From Sphingomonas sp. 1F27F7B (GTDB taxonomy: Bacteria; Pseudomonadota; Alphaproteobacteria; Sphingomonadales; Sphingomonadaceae): a DNA stretch of 64,000 nt. This document shows, piece after piece, positions 37,203 to 45,923 of this stretch (position 1 is the stretch's first letter; each line of letters starts with the position of its first letter). The position numbers and the translations under genes were made by a program. The notes under the pieces are model-generated. The model made no database searches. It saw only the letters and a list, made by a program, of their open reading frames with translations, and had not been told where the DNA came from. The stretch is from contig NZ_SCMK01000004.1 of the NCBI RefSeq assembly GCF_005503355.1, positions 124,001-188,000 on the forward strand, written 5' to 3'.

Positions 37203-37311
37203 GGGCGACTCCGGGAATTTCTGGAAAACCGGGGCGCTCTAGGGTCGATGCGCGCCTTCCGCAACCTTTGCCACTGGGGCATGCTCGCCGGCATCGACTC
37301 GGGAGGGTGCA

Positions 37312-37731
37312 ATGGCCGAGCTCAAGACCAAGGCGACCGAGGTGAAGGTCGCCGACTTCATCGCCGCGGTGCCGGACGAAGTTCGCCGCGCGGATGCCGA
37401 GACGGTCTGCGCGATGATGGCGCGACTGACCGGCGAGGCGCCGAGGATGTGGGGGCCGTCGATCATCGGCTTCGGCCGCTACGCCTATCGCTACGACAGC
37501 GGCCGGACCGGCGAGATGTGCCGAATCGGCTTCAGCCCGCGCAAGGCGGAGCTCGTCCTCTACGTGCTCGACGGCAATGCCGATCAGAGCGAGGTCCTGG
37601 GCCGGCTGGGCAGGCACCGGACCGGCAAGGGCTGCCTCTACATCAGGCGGCTGGCCGATGTGGACGCGGACGTGCTCGAGGAGATCGTCCGCGCCAGGCT
37701 GGCCCGGATGGATGCCGCCTATCCCGCCTGA
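37312..37731 (+). CDS. DUF1801-family protein
   Basis: A 139-residue protein of the DUF1801 fold (YdhG-like), with the typical GEAPRMWGPSIIGFGRYAYRYDSGRTGEMCRIGFSPRK and LYIRRLADVDADVLEEIV stretches. Function unknown; related proteins are found in iron-chaperone-like (frataxin-fold) families. ATG 37312 has GGAGGGTGCA upstream. It overlaps the convergent cfa gene by 13 bases at the stops. Confidence 0.9.
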   Translation: MAELKTKATEVKVADFIAAVPDEVRRADAETVCAMMARLTGEAPRMWGPSIIGFGRYAYRYDSGRTGEMCRIGFSPRKAELVLYVLDGNADQSEVLGRLGRHRTGKGCLYIRRLADVDADVLEEIVRARLARMDAAYPA

Positions 37732-38972
37732 CGCAGCGCCACCTTGTGCGGCTCGCGCAGGGCCCGTTCCTCCTCGAACATATAGTCGCGGGTGAGCGGC
37801 AGCGCGTCGCGCGAGCGGGAGAACTGGAGCTGGTAGTTGACCAGCCCGCCATATTGGAAGCTCACATGGCACCCCGCCAGATAGAAGCACCACATGCGAT
37901 AGAAACGCTCGTCATACAGGCCGACGATCGCGTCGCGCGCCGCCACGGTGCGCTCGTACCAGTGCCGGAGCGTCTCGGCATAATGGAGGCGCAGCACCTC
38001 CACATCGGTCATGAAATAACGCAGCCCCTCATAGCCCTTGGCGATCTCGGAGAGCGCCGGGATATAGCCGCCGGGGAAGATGTACTTCAGCGTGAAGGCA
38101 TCGGTGACGCCGGGGCCGCCGGCGCGGCCGATCGTATGGAGGAGCATCACGCCCTCGGGCGTCAGCAGCTCGCGCACCTTGCGGAAGAAGGTGCGGTAAT
38201 GCGGCGTGCCGACATGCTCGAACATGCCGACCGACACGATCCGGTCGAACTGGCCGGCGACGTGGCGATAGTCGATCAGCTCGAACTTCACCTTGTCCGC
38301 CACGCCGGCATCGGCCGCCCGTTGCCGCGCGACCTTGAGCTGCTCTTCCGACAGCGTGACGCCCAGCACCTCGGCGCCGGTCTTCTGGTGAATGTAGAGC
38401 GCCATGCCGCCCCAGCCGCAGCCGATGTCGAGCACCCTCATGCCCGGCTTGAGCGCCAGCTTGGCGACGATGTGCGCCTTCTTGTCGAGCTGGGCCTGAT
38501 CGAGGCCGAGGCCCGCCTGGCTGAAATAGGCGCAGCTATATTGGCGGTCGGTATCGAGGAAGAGATCGTAGAGCTTGCCCGACAGATCATAGTGATGCGC
38601 GACGTTCCGCTTCGAACGCCGCTCCATGTTGATCCGGCCGAGCCGGAACATCACGGCGTCGACCGCCTGCTTCAGCGCACTGGGAAAGAGCACCGAATCA
38701 TTGTCTTCCCAGCGATTGTTCGACGCGAACAGGATCAGCAGGTCGAGGATCTCACCCTGCTCGACCTGGATGTCGCCGTCCATGAAGGCCTCGGCCGCGC
38801 CGAGCGAGGGATCGCGCAGGATCCGGCGGGCCGCGCCCGCTCCGAAACGGATCGTTACCGGCTTGAGTGCGGGATCGGCTTCGCCGAAACTCCGCTTGGT
38901 GCCATCCGCGTGGATGACGGTGAGTTGTCCGCGCCTGATTGCGCGTGCGAAAAAACGATCGATCAACGCCAT
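37719..38972 (-). CDS. cfa: Cyclopropane-fatty-acyl-phospholipid synthase
   Basis: A SAM-dependent enzyme that adds a methylene bridge to unsaturated phospholipid acyl chains, in the inner membrane. The 417 residues fit the family. The N-terminal lipid-binding domain is followed by AHHYDLSGKLYDLFLD, the SAM motif VLDIGCGWGGMALYIHQ (about 192-208), and IVSVGMFEHVG and QYGGLVNYQLQF near the C-terminus. I chose ATG 38972 (MALIDRFFARA) because the homologous N-terminal domain starts there; the frame continues to 39095 without support. A SAM-methyltransferase paralogue is possible but less likely. Confidence 0.93.
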   Translation of the reverse strand: MALIDRFFARAIRRGQLTVIHADGTKRSFGEADPALKPVTIRFGAGAARRILRDPSLGAAEAFMDGDIQVEQGEILDLLILFASNNRWEDNDSVLFPSALKQAVDAVMFRLGRINMERRSKRNVAHHYDLSGKLYDLFLDTDRQYSCAYFSQAGLGLDQAQLDKKAHIVAKLALKPGMRVLDIGCGWGGMALYIHQKTGAEVLGVTLSEEQLKVARQRAADAGVADKVKFELIDYRHVAGQFDRIVSVGMFEHVGTPHYRTFFRKVRELLTPEGVMLLHTIGRAGGPGVTDAFTLKYIFPGGYIPALSEIAKGYEGLRYFMTDVEVLRLHYAETLRHWYERTVAARDAIVGLYDERFYRMWCFYLAGCHVSFQYGGLVNYQLQFSRSRDALPLTRDYMFEEERALREPHKVALRQAG

Positions 38973-39060
38973 TAAGCCGTCACCACCACCCGATGTAACA
39001 GCCCCCCGTAACCACTTTAGGGAAGCACGCGATTTCCGCAATATTTCCGCAGCTGCGAAA

Positions 39061-39798
39061 TCAGATCCCGGCATACCATTCATAGCCGGCGACATCCTCC
39101 CAGAAGCCGCCCCGGCCGCGGCCGATCCCGGCCAGGCTCGCCACCGCTTCGATCCGCATCACATATTTCGCGTGCTTGTATCCCAGCTGGCGCTCGACCC
39201 TGAGGCGCAGCGGCGCGCCGTGCCCGATGCCGAGCGGCGCGTCGTTCATCGACCAGGCAAGGATCGTCTGGGGGTGAAAGGCGTCCACCAGGTCGATCGA
39301 TTCATAATAGGGGATCCGGCGCTGGCCGAACACGTCGGCGCAGTGGAACACGATGTAGCGCGCGCCGTCGCGCAGGCCGGCGAGCTGGAGGACGGTCTCC
39401 AGGCGCGGTCCCTGCCACTTGCCGATCGCGCTCCAGCCCTCGACGCAATCGTGCCGGGTGATCTGCGCGCGCTGGGGCAGCGAACCCAGCTGGGCAAGGC
39501 TGAGCGAGAGCGGCTGCCGCACCATCCCGCCCACTTGCAGCCGCCAGTCGGCGAAGCGGTTGGCGGCGAGTGCGTTATACTCGGGCGTATCGGGATTGGC
39601 GGTGCCGTTGGTCCGGAAGCGGGGGCTGCGCTGCTCCGGGCGGAACTCGCGGGCCAGCGCGGCGCGGCCGTTGATCGATCGCTGGAGATAGCGGTGCGCA
39701 TCCTCGGCGCTCAGCAGCACCGGGCTCCCGCTCCAGGCATCACAGCCGGCGAGCAGAGTCGCGCCGCCGGTGACGATCAGGCCGCGCCGCGTGATCAT
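39061..39798 (-). CDS. Molybdopterin-dependent oxidoreductase, sulfite-oxidase fold
   Basis: A 245-residue exported protein with an N-terminal twin-arginine-like lipoprotein signal (MITRRGLIVTGGATLLAGC, lipobox Cys19). The core is the sulfite-oxidase-like MoCo domain: QVGGMVRQPLSLSLAQLGSLPQ and TRHDCVEGWSAIGKW with Cys118 as the predicted Mo ligand, and later YYESIDLVDAFHPQTILAW. It probably oxidises or reduces a small sulphur or oxo-compound in the periplasm, passing electrons to the cytochrome b encoded upstream. The start ATG overlaps the cytochrome b stop by four bases. Not a canonical SorA or MsrP; substrate unknown. Confidence 0.85.
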   Translation of the reverse strand: MITRRGLIVTGGATLLAGCDAWSGSPVLLSAEDAHRYLQRSINGRAALAREFRPEQRSPRFRTNGTANPDTPEYNALAANRFADWRLQVGGMVRQPLSLSLAQLGSLPQRAQITRHDCVEGWSAIGKWQGPRLETVLQLAGLRDGARYIVFHCADVFGQRRIPYYESIDLVDAFHPQTILAWSMNDAPLGIGHGAPLRLRVERQLGYKHAKYVMRIEAVASLAGIGRGRGGFWEDVAGYEWYAGI

Positions 39799-40484
39799 TC
39801 CGCCGGCTCCGCTTCGGGCGATTTCCACCAGCCGGTGATCATCGAGCGGACCTCGTTCACCGGGCCGGCGAGAATCACCAGGGTGAGATGCACCACGACG
39901 AAGCCGGTCAGCAGCGCCATCGCGATGAAATGGAGCGAGCGCGCCGATTGCCTTCCGCCGAACAGGTCCGCGAGCCAGGGCCACATCCCCGGCGCCAGTG
40001 CCAGGCCGGTGAAGATCAGCAGCGGCAGCAGCACGAACAGGACCAGGGCATAGCTCGCCTTCTGGAAGAGATTGTACGCGCGGGGATCCCGCGGATCGTG
40101 GAAGCGCATCTCCCAATGCGCCCGGAGATCCTCGGCGACGTGCGCGGCGGTGAGCTCGTCGCGACGGAAGCGCAGGTCGCGCTGGAGGTGCCGGTTGGCC
40201 AGGCTCCAGAGCAGATAGAGCAGCAGCGAGAAGGCCAGCACCAGCGCGAAGAACAGATGCCAGTGCCGGGCGCCGGCCAGGTCATAGGTGGACGGCAGGG
40301 TCAGCCAGCCCGGCCAGCGCGGCAGGCTGAGCCAGGCATGGTCGAAATTCGCGCCGTAATTGCCCCAGTAGAGCCGCGGATGCGCATTGAAGATCATCAG
40401 CCCGCTCGGGATCATCACCAGCACGGCAAGCGCATTGACCCAATGCCAGATGCGCGTGACCAGCCGGTGGCGATAGACCTGCAT
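39795..40484 (-). CDS. Cytochrome b/b561-type membrane subunit
   Basis: A 229-residue inner-membrane protein with four or five hydrophobic segments. Candidate haem ligands are His6 and His14 near helix 1 (YRHRLVTRIWHWVN), His residues at the start of helix 2 (GARHWHLFF) and LHFIAMALL...VVHLTLVI in the last two helices. It should move electrons between the quinone pool and the molybdenum protein whose gene overlaps it. Gap of 17 bases after the TauE gene upstream. Start ATG 40484. Confidence 0.87.
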   Translation of the reverse strand: MQVYRHRLVTRIWHWVNALAVLVMIPSGLMIFNAHPRLYWGNYGANFDHAWLSLPRWPGWLTLPSTYDLAGARHWHLFFALVLAFSLLLYLLWSLANRHLQRDLRFRRDELTAAHVAEDLRAHWEMRFHDPRDPRAYNLFQKASYALVLFVLLPLLIFTGLALAPGMWPWLADLFGGRQSARSLHFIAMALLTGFVVVHLTLVILAGPVNEVRSMITGWWKSPEAEPAE

Positions 40485-40501
40485 GGCCCTATCCTAGCCG
40501 A

Positions 40502-41278
40502 TTATCCATAGGCGCGCACGAAGAAGACGAGGGTGGTTCCGCCGGTGACGAACAGCGTCCAGGCGCGCACCAGCCGGTGCGAGAGCCGCTTGCCGATCCG
40601 CGCGCCCAGCCAGCCGCCCAGTATGCCGCCGGCGAGCATCGGCAGGCATGCCCACCAGCGCACCATGCCGATCGCGACGAAGATGAGCGCCGCTGCGAAA
40701 TTGGCGACCGCGAGCATCAGCGTGCGGATCGAGAAGAGCGAGCGCGGGTCCGCGCCGGCGAGCAGGCCGTAGACCGCCGTGGTGATCAGCCCCACTCCGC
40801 CGCCGAAATAACCGCCATAGACGCCCAGCAGACTCTGCGCGGCGACGAGCGTGCGCCGCCCGATGGTCACGCGCGCATGCAGCCAGTCCGAGGCGCGGCG
40901 GCCGAACGCCATCACCACGAAGGCGAAGAGCAGCAACCAGGGAATGATCATGTCGAATGCCCGGGTCGGGGTGAGCACGAGCAGCATGCTGCCGACCAGC
41001 CCGCCGGCGAAGGTGATCCCGGCGAGCGTCCGCACCGACAGGCCGCCCACCGGCGCCAGCTCGTCGCGATACTCCCAGGCGCTCGCGCCCGCGCCCGGCA
41101 GCAGGGCGACGTTGGACGTGGCATTGGCGATGTTCGAAGGCAGGCCGAGGGCGATCAGCGCGGGCAGTGTCGCGAAAGTCCCGCCCCCCGCCAGCGCATT
41201 CATCGCGCCTCCCAGCATGCCGGCAGCGGCGGGCAACAGGATCGAGGCAGGATCGAACGGCAAGAGCTTCCCCGGCAC
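40502..41278 (-). CDS. TauE/SafE-family anion exporter
   Basis: A 258-residue polytopic protein with about eight hydrophobic segments, of the family whose members export sulfite, sulfoacetate or similar organic anions. GGAMNALAGGGTFATLPALIALGLPSNIANATS is the family's first hairpin with its conserved Asn, and SLLGVYGGYFGGGVGLITTAVY the symmetric second. It is transcribed first in a row with the cytochrome b and MoCo genes, so sulfite or a related anion is a plausible shared theme. Start ATG 41278. Confidence 0.88.
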   Translation of the reverse strand: MPGKLLPFDPASILLPAAAGMLGGAMNALAGGGTFATLPALIALGLPSNIANATSNVALLPGAGASAWEYRDELAPVGGLSVRTLAGITFAGGLVGSMLLVLTPTRAFDMIIPWLLLFAFVVMAFGRRASDWLHARVTIGRRTLVAAQSLLGVYGGYFGGGVGLITTAVYGLLAGADPRSLFSIRTLMLAVANFAAALIFVAIGMVRWWACLPMLAGGILGGWLGARIGKRLSHRLVRAWTLFVTGGTTLVFFVRAYG

Positions 41279-41447
41279 AGGCCGCGCCCAGATGCAGCAT
41301 ATGGGCGCAAAAAGCGACTCGCCTCGTCATGCGCCGCGATGCCTGCCCGAGCTGATGACGGCGATCGGCGACACGGGCCGCCTCCGTCTGTCCGCCATCG
41401 TGGCACAGATTCCGCCGGGCGTGGCGATCCCGCCCGGCTATCGAGCC

Positions 41448-42695
41448 TTACCCCAGCGCCGCCTGCTTCTCGTCGGCCAGCCGGTCGAGCTCGGCGCGGC
41501 TCTTCTTCTCGGCGGCGGTCTTGAGCTGGCCGCAGGCGGCATCGATGTCGCGGCCGCGCGGCGTGCGCACCGGGGCAGAGATGCCCGCCTCGAACACGAT
41601 GTTCGAGAAGGCGCGGATCCGCTCCGGAGTCGAGCATTCGTACGGCGCGCCCGGCCAGGGATTGAACGGAATCAGGTTCACCTTGGCCGGCAGCTTGTAC
41701 TTCTTGAGCAGGCGGACCAGCTCGCGGGCATCGGCGTCGCTGTCGTTCTTGTCCTTCAGCATCACATATTCGAAGGTGATGCGCCGGGCATTGTTGGCGC
41801 CCGGATAATCGGCACAGGCCTGGAGCAACTCCTCGATCCCGTATTTCCGGTTGAGCGGTACGATCTCGTCGCGCACTTCCTTGGTGATCGCATGGAGCGA
41901 CACCGCCAGGTTGACGCCGATCTCTTCGCCCGCGCGCGCCATCATCGGCACCACGCCCGAGGTCGACAGCGTGATGCGCCGCTTGGAGAGCGCGAGCCCG
42001 TCGCCGTCCATCACGATCGCCAGCCCGTCGCGGACATTGTCGAAATTGTAGAGCGGCTCGCCCATGCCCATCATCACGATGTTGGTGAGCATGCGCCCCT
42101 CGGGCTGGCTCGGCCACTCGCCCAGGGCATCGCGCGCCAGCATCACCTGGCTGACGATCTCGCCCGCGGTCAGGTTGCGCACCAGCCGCATCGTGCCGGT
42201 GTGGCAGAAGCGGCAATTGAGCGTGCAGCCCACCTGACTGGAGACGCAGAGCGTGCCGCGGTCCGCATCGGGGATGAAGACCATCTCGTAATCCTGGCCA
42301 TCCGCCGAGCGCAGCAGCCATTTGCGGGTGCCGTCGGTGGAGACCTGCGCTTCCACCACTTCCGGGCGGCCGATCACGAAGCGCTCGGCGAGCCAGGGAT
42401 GCTGCGCCTTGGCGATGTCGGTCATCGCCGCGAAGTCGGTCGCGCCGCGATTGTAGATCCAGTGCCAGATCTGCTTGGCGCGCAGCTTGGCCTGTTTCGG
42501 CTCCAGCCCGGCATCGGCCAGCACCGCGCGCATCTGGTCGCGGGTGAGGCCGATCAGGTCGACACGGCCGTCCTCGCGCGCCACCGCGGGACGGGGCACG
42601 GGCACGGGATCGATGTGCCCGGGAATGGGCATAGGATCGATGTGCCCGCGCACGGGCGGGGGGGCGGCCGAGACTGTCTGCATGGCCGCGCACAT
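41448..42695 (-). CDS. rlmN: 23S rRNA (adenine-2503-C2)-methyltransferase (dual-specificity RlmN)
   Basis: A radical-SAM enzyme of 415 residues that methylates A2503 of 23S rRNA and A37 of certain tRNAs. The [4Fe-4S] triad is Cys157-x3-Cys161-x2-Cys164 ([13 protein letters not shown]), followed by [23 protein letters not shown], and the resolving-cysteine region [10 protein letters not shown]. Residues 17-34 form an extra tandem [18 protein letters not shown] repeat encoded by two exact 15-base copies at 42607-42621 and 42634-42648. The start is ATG 42695; ATG 42683 is also possible. Single gene, with no obvious partner. Confidence 0.95.
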   Translation of the reverse strand: MCAAMQTVSAAPPPVRGHIDPMPIPGHIDPVPVPRPAVAREDGRVDLIGLTRDQMRAVLADAGLEPKQAKLRAKQIWHWIYNRGATDFAAMTDIAKAQHPWLAERFVIGRPEVVEAQVSTDGTRKWLLRSADGQDYEMVFIPDADRGTLCVSSQVGCTLNCRFCHTGTMRLVRNLTAGEIVSQVMLARDALGEWPSQPEGRMLTNIVMMGMGEPLYNFDNVRDGLAIVMDGDGLALSKRRITLSTSGVVPMMARAGEEIGVNLAVSLHAITKEVRDEIVPLNRKYGIEELLQACADYPGANNARRITFEYVMLKDKNDSDADARELVRLLKKYKLPAKVNLIPFNPWPGAPYECSTPERIRAFSNIVFEAGISAPVRTPRGRDIDAACGQLKTAAEKKSRAELDRLADEKQAALG

Positions 42696-42711
42696 AGTCG
42701 ATCCTGCGCGA

Positions 42712-43647
42712 TTATTCCAGTGACCCGAGTGCCTTGAGACTGGCCCGCAGCGATTCGACCAGCTCGGTGCGCGGTTCCTCGCCCAGAAAGGCCACCAGCT
42801 CGCGATTGTCGAGCCGCACCGGATGGTCCCAGAAGGGGCGCATCTCGATCAGCTCGCGCAGGGTCGGGTTGAACGGCGCGGCGAGCGGCAGCAGCGCCCA
42901 GGGCAGGCGGGCCTGCTTCGCCCCGCGCCCCGCCGCCGCCGCGATCGCCGCCGGGAAGGCGCTGCCGTCCGGGTCCCAGTGACCGGCGAAATGAAAGCGG
43001 GCGAAGCGTGGCAGTTCCTCCTCGCGATCGAGCAGCCGGGCGAAGGCCTCGCCCACATCGGGGAGATAGGCCCAGGCATGCCCCACCCCGCGCCGCCCCG
43101 GATTGGTCACGCGCGTCACCGGCTTGCCCGGCGCGATCATGCCCTGGGAAAGCCAGCTGTTTCCGGGCCTCGGGCCGTAATAGTCGCCGGCCCGCAGGAT
43201 CAGCGCCCGCACCCCCGACTCGGCCAGCCGCGCCTCCATCGCCTTGCGGATCGCGCCCTTCCGCGTGCCCGGCTCCTGCGGCGAATCGGGCCGGGCGACC
43301 GGGGTTCCGGCGGGGTCGTAATTATAGATCGTGCCGGGCAGCGCGAGACGGGCATCATTGGCCCAGGCCGCCTCGATGCTGTTCTCGAGCATCGGCAGCA
43401 CCCGCTTGTCCCAGTCGCGATAGCCTGGCGGGTTCACCGCATGGACCAGCGCCGCCACCCCCTCGGCCGCGGCCAGCACGTCGCCGCGCACCATGGCGTC
43501 GCCCTCGCGCCACTCGATCCGGGAGTCGAGGCCGGGGCGAAGCTGGCGGACCAGCCCGCGCACCCGCCAGCCCCTGGCCAGCAGCGCCCGCGCCGTCTCT
43601 CCGCCCACGCCGCCCGTCGCCCCGAGCACCAATGCGATCCTGTCCAT
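42712..43647 (-). CDS. NAD(P)-binding SDR/NmrA-like epimerase-type protein
   Basis: A 311-residue extended short-chain-dehydrogenase fold. The nucleotide-binding start is [24 protein letters not shown] (about 4-27). A shortened catalytic region has [14 protein letters not shown] and later [15 protein letters not shown]. It is likely a reductase or epimerase on a small molecule; substrate unknown. It is divergent from a LysR-type regulator over a 93-base region that carries a palindrome, so it is the regulator's probable target. Start ATG 43647. Confidence 0.86.
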   Translation of the reverse strand: MDRIALVLGATGGVGGETARALLARGWRVRGLVRQLRPGLDSRIEWREGDAMVRGDVLAAAEGVAALVHAVNPPGYRDWDKRVLPMLENSIEAAWANDARLALPGTIYNYDPAGTPVARPDSPQEPGTRKGAIRKAMEARLAESGVRALILRAGDYYGPRPGNSWLSQGMIAPGKPVTRVTNPGRRGVGHAWAYLPDVGEAFARLLDREEELPRFARFHFAGHWDPDGSAFPAAIAAAAGRGAKQARLPWALLPLAAPFNPTLRELIEMRPFWDHPVRLDNRELVAFLGEEPRTELVESLRASLKALGSLE

Positions 43648-43700
43648 TCCAGCCTCCGTTGCTATCGATGTTCACGGGATTGGACGAGCTGGGGCTAGAA

Positions 43701-43720
43701 GAAAATTGCATAACATTTTC
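43701..43720. promoter_or_regulatory. Candidate LysR operator palindrome
   Basis: GAAAAT (43701-43706) and ATTTTC (43715-43720) form an interrupted inverted repeat in the AT-rich divergent gap between the SDR and LysR genes, 21-40 bases upstream of the LysR ATG. Its location over both likely promoters fits a LysR box. Confidence 0.5.
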
Positions 43721-43740
43721 ATTCCGTATATAGAAATTTG

Positions 43741-44619
43741 ATGAACCCCATCGACTGGGAGCAGCAGCGCGCCTTCCTGGCGGTGCTCGAGACCGGCAGC
43801 CTGTCGGGCGCGGCGCGGCGGCTGAACCTTGCGCAACCGACGGTCCGGACACGGATCGAAGCGCTGGAGGCGGCGCTGAGCACGCCGCTGTTCACCCGCT
43901 CCCCGGGCGGCCTCACGCCCACCGAGCGGGGACTGGCGCTGCACGAGCATGCCCGCGCCATGGCACTCGCTTCGGACGCCTTTGTTCGCACTGCCTCCGC
44001 CGCGCCCGACGAAGTGGCCGGCACGGTGCGCGTCACCGCCAGCGAAGTGATTGCGGTGGAGGCGCTGCCGCCGATCCTCGCCATGCTGGCGCGCCAATAT
44101 CCGCGTCTGGTCATCGAACTCAGCCCGAGCAACCGCAACGAGGACGTGCTGCGCCGCGAAGCGGACGTGGCGGTGCGCATGGTGCCGCCGCGGCAGGAGG
44201 CGCTCGTCGCCCGGCGCATCGGCGCGGTCCCGCTCGGCGTGCATGCCCATCCGGACTATCTCGCCGGCCGGCCCTTCCCCACTCGCTATGCCGAGCTTGC
44301 CGGCCACCGGCTGATCGGCCCCGAGCGCGATTCGCCGATGCTGCGCGCGGTGCAGGCGGCGGGCTTCCCGGTGAACATCGGCGAACTGGGGTTCCGCAGC
44401 GACAGCGACCATGCCCAGCTCGCCGCGATCCGTGCCGGGCTGGGCATCGGCATCTGCCAGGTGCCGATCGGCCGGCGCGAGGGGCTGGTCAGGCTGCTGC
44501 CCGACTTCCAGCTCGACCTCGAAACCTGGGTGGTGTGCCATGAGGACCTGCGCGGGCTGGCGCGCGTGCGCACCGTGTTCGACGCACTCGTCACCGGCCT
44601 TGGGGCCTATCTCGGTTAA
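43741..44619 (+). CDS. LysR-family transcriptional regulator
   Basis: A 292-residue LTTR. The N-terminal wHTH (1-65) has WEQQRAFLAVLETGSLSGAARRLNLAQPTVRTRIEALE, and the effector-binding Rossmann domains follow (about 90-290). I chose ATG 43741 directly after a TTG; this gives the usual length. It is divergent from the SDR gene and probably controls it and itself, in response to an unknown metabolite. Confidence 0.92.
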   Translation: MNPIDWEQQRAFLAVLETGSLSGAARRLNLAQPTVRTRIEALEAALSTPLFTRSPGGLTPTERGLALHEHARAMALASDAFVRTASAAPDEVAGTVRVTASEVIAVEALPPILAMLARQYPRLVIELSPSNRNEDVLRREADVAVRMVPPRQEALVARRIGAVPLGVHAHPDYLAGRPFPTRYAELAGHRLIGPERDSPMLRAVQAAGFPVNIGELGFRSDSDHAQLAAIRAGLGIGICQVPIGRREGLVRLLPDFQLDLETWVVCHEDLRGLARVRTVFDALVTGLGAYLG

Positions 44620-44722
44620 CCCCGCTTAGGCCACGCCGCGCCGCGCTTCGCTTGTCCCGTTGCATCCCCGTCACCCAAGCTTGCGTTCGAAGCATGAGTT
44701 TGTTTGCGTTTGGAGTGCAGTA

Positions 44723-45109
44723 ATGAAGCTTATCGGTACGATTCTGGCTGGCGCGACGCTGGCCCTCGCCCCCGCCGCGCTGGCCCAGACGGCGCCGGCC
44801 CCGGCACCCCAGCCGGCTCCGCAGGCCCAGGCCCCCGCCAGCGCCGCCACGGTGACCGAAGCCGAAGTCGGGCAGTTCGCCACCGCGGCGCTCGAGATCG
44901 ACAAGATCCGCAAGGACACCGCCACGCCCGAGGCCGAGAAGGGCACCAAGATGGCCGCCGCCGCCACCGCCGCGGGGCTGACTGCCGAGCGCTTCAACGC
45001 GATCGGCCAGGCGATGCAGGCCGACACGGCGCTCAACCAGCGCATCCAGGCGGCGGCTTCCGCCAAGCTGGCCGCAGCGGGCGGCGCGCCCGCGGCGAAG
45101 CAGCCGTAA
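44723..45109 (+). CDS. Small exported DUF4168-like protein
   Basis: A 128-residue secreted protein. The signal peptide MKLIGTILAGATLALAPAALAQ is followed by a Pro/Ala-rich segment (PAPAPQPAPQAQAPA) and a helical domain with TEAEVGQFATAALEIDKIRKD, similar to DUF4168 proteins of unknown function. I chose ATG 44723 with GGAG at about 44712; upstream codons in frame to 44660 lack a signal peptide at the right place. It ends just before a strong intrinsic terminator. Confidence 0.75.
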   Translation: MKLIGTILAGATLALAPAALAQTAPAPAPQPAPQAQAPASAATVTEAEVGQFATAALEIDKIRKDTATPEAEKGTKMAAAATAAGLTAERFNAIGQAMQADTALNQRIQAAASAKLAAAGGAPAAKQP

Positions 45110-45133
45110 AGCCGGACCGTTCGGGCAAGGCGA

Positions 45134-45169
45134 AAGGGGCCGGGATATTCAATCCCGGCCCCTTTTTTG
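45134..45169 (+). terminator. Intrinsic terminator after DUF4168-like gene
   Basis: Perfect 14-bp stem (AAAGGGGCCGGGAT, 45134-45147, with 45153-45166) and a 5-base loop, ending in a run of six T (45164-45169). A textbook intrinsic terminator, 25 bases after the stop codon. Confidence 0.92.
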
Positions 45170-45224
45170 CTGGAGTGACGCGGGCCGGGAAGCTTTCCAT
45201 TTCCGTCGTCGCCACGGACTATTT

Positions 45225-45363
45225 CCGTCATCCCCGCGCAGGCGGGGATCCAGAGCCACGAACCGGGCGCGCGCGGCTCGCTTCCACATGTCCGGCATCG
45301 GAACGCTCGATTGCGTCGATTGTCCCGAACCACCCTGGATCCCCGCCTGCGCGGGGATGACGG
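45225..45363. repeat. Pair of identical 29-base REP-like elements in inverted orientation
   Basis: Arm 45225-45253 and the reverse complement of arm 45335-45363 are identical over 29 bases (core ATCCCCGCGCAGGCGGGGAT, itself an 8-bp hairpin). The arms are 81 bases apart. A related, partly decayed palindrome is at 53186-53211. Confidence 0.85.
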
Positions 45364-45464
45364 GGGGAGTGGGGATGACGGGGGAAGCCGCGATGGCGGA
45401 GGGAACCGGGATGACCGTCCGAGGAGAGCAGCCGGCCATCGAGACCGACATGCCCGCTACTTCT

Positions 45465-45923
45465 CTACCGCCCCGCACAGCCCAGCGCGGCCGCGTCGAT
45501 CGCAGTCGCCGCGCCGCGCAACGCATAGCTGTCGGCGAAGGGCGCGCCGTTCGCGCCCATCGTCTCCACGCTCATGCTCCGTCCCGCGCGCATCGCCGCG
45601 ACGATCGCGGCATCGGTGCGCGGATCGGGCGCCCAGGCATCGGCATCCCCCGCCTGCAACTCGAAGCGGCGCTCGCCGATCGACAGCGTCACGCGTGCGT
45701 CGGCCGCGCGCGCGCGGCTCAATCTTATGTGCAGCTGGTTGCGCACTCCGTCGCGCGGCCAGGTTGCCACGCTGGCAAAGGGCTTCGCATCCCGATGCTT
45801 CTCCACCGGCTGGGCAATGGCGAAGCAGCGCAGCGGCGAGGGATCGCGGAACGCGCCCCAGCCGTCGAAAATGCCGAGCGGCACCCGCGCCTGGAGCAGC
45901 AGCAGGAGCGCCAGCATGCTCAT
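45465..45923 (-). CDS. Hypothetical secreted protein, possibly IalB-like
   Basis: A 152-residue protein with a short N-terminal hydrophobic leader (MSMLALLLLLQARVPL). The body has FDGWGAFRDPSPLRCFAIAQPVEKH and VTLSIGERRFELQAGDADAWAPDPRTD, with a pattern loosely like invasion-associated locus B proteins (two Cys, N-terminal Trp-x-x-C-type). Function unknown. Start ATG 45923 overlaps the stop of the histidine phosphatase gene by four bases; ATG 45917 is also possible. It is probably co-transcribed with that gene. Confidence 0.65.
   Translation of the reverse strand: MSMLALLLLLQARVPLGIFDGWGAFRDPSPLRCFAIAQPVEKHRDAKPFASVATWPRDGVRNQLHIRLSRARAADARVTLSIGERRFELQAGDADAWAPDPRTDAAIVAAMRAGRSMSVETMGANGAPFADSYALRGAATAIDAAALGCAGR

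Larger units (their letters stand above)
45110..45464. other. 355-base gap with terminator and REP-like repeats, no gene
   Basis: Starts with the terminator at 45134-45169, followed by two copies of a 29-base palindromic element in opposite orientation and a diverged GC-rich tandem repeat (about 45354-45413). The protein-like frames seen here are repeat-derived (Gly/Asp/Arg runs). Confidence 0.7.

Noticed and set aside
45300..45464. Gly/Asp/Arg-repeat peptides from the plus strand
   Set aside because: They arise from diverged GC-rich tandem repeats and have no start signal.
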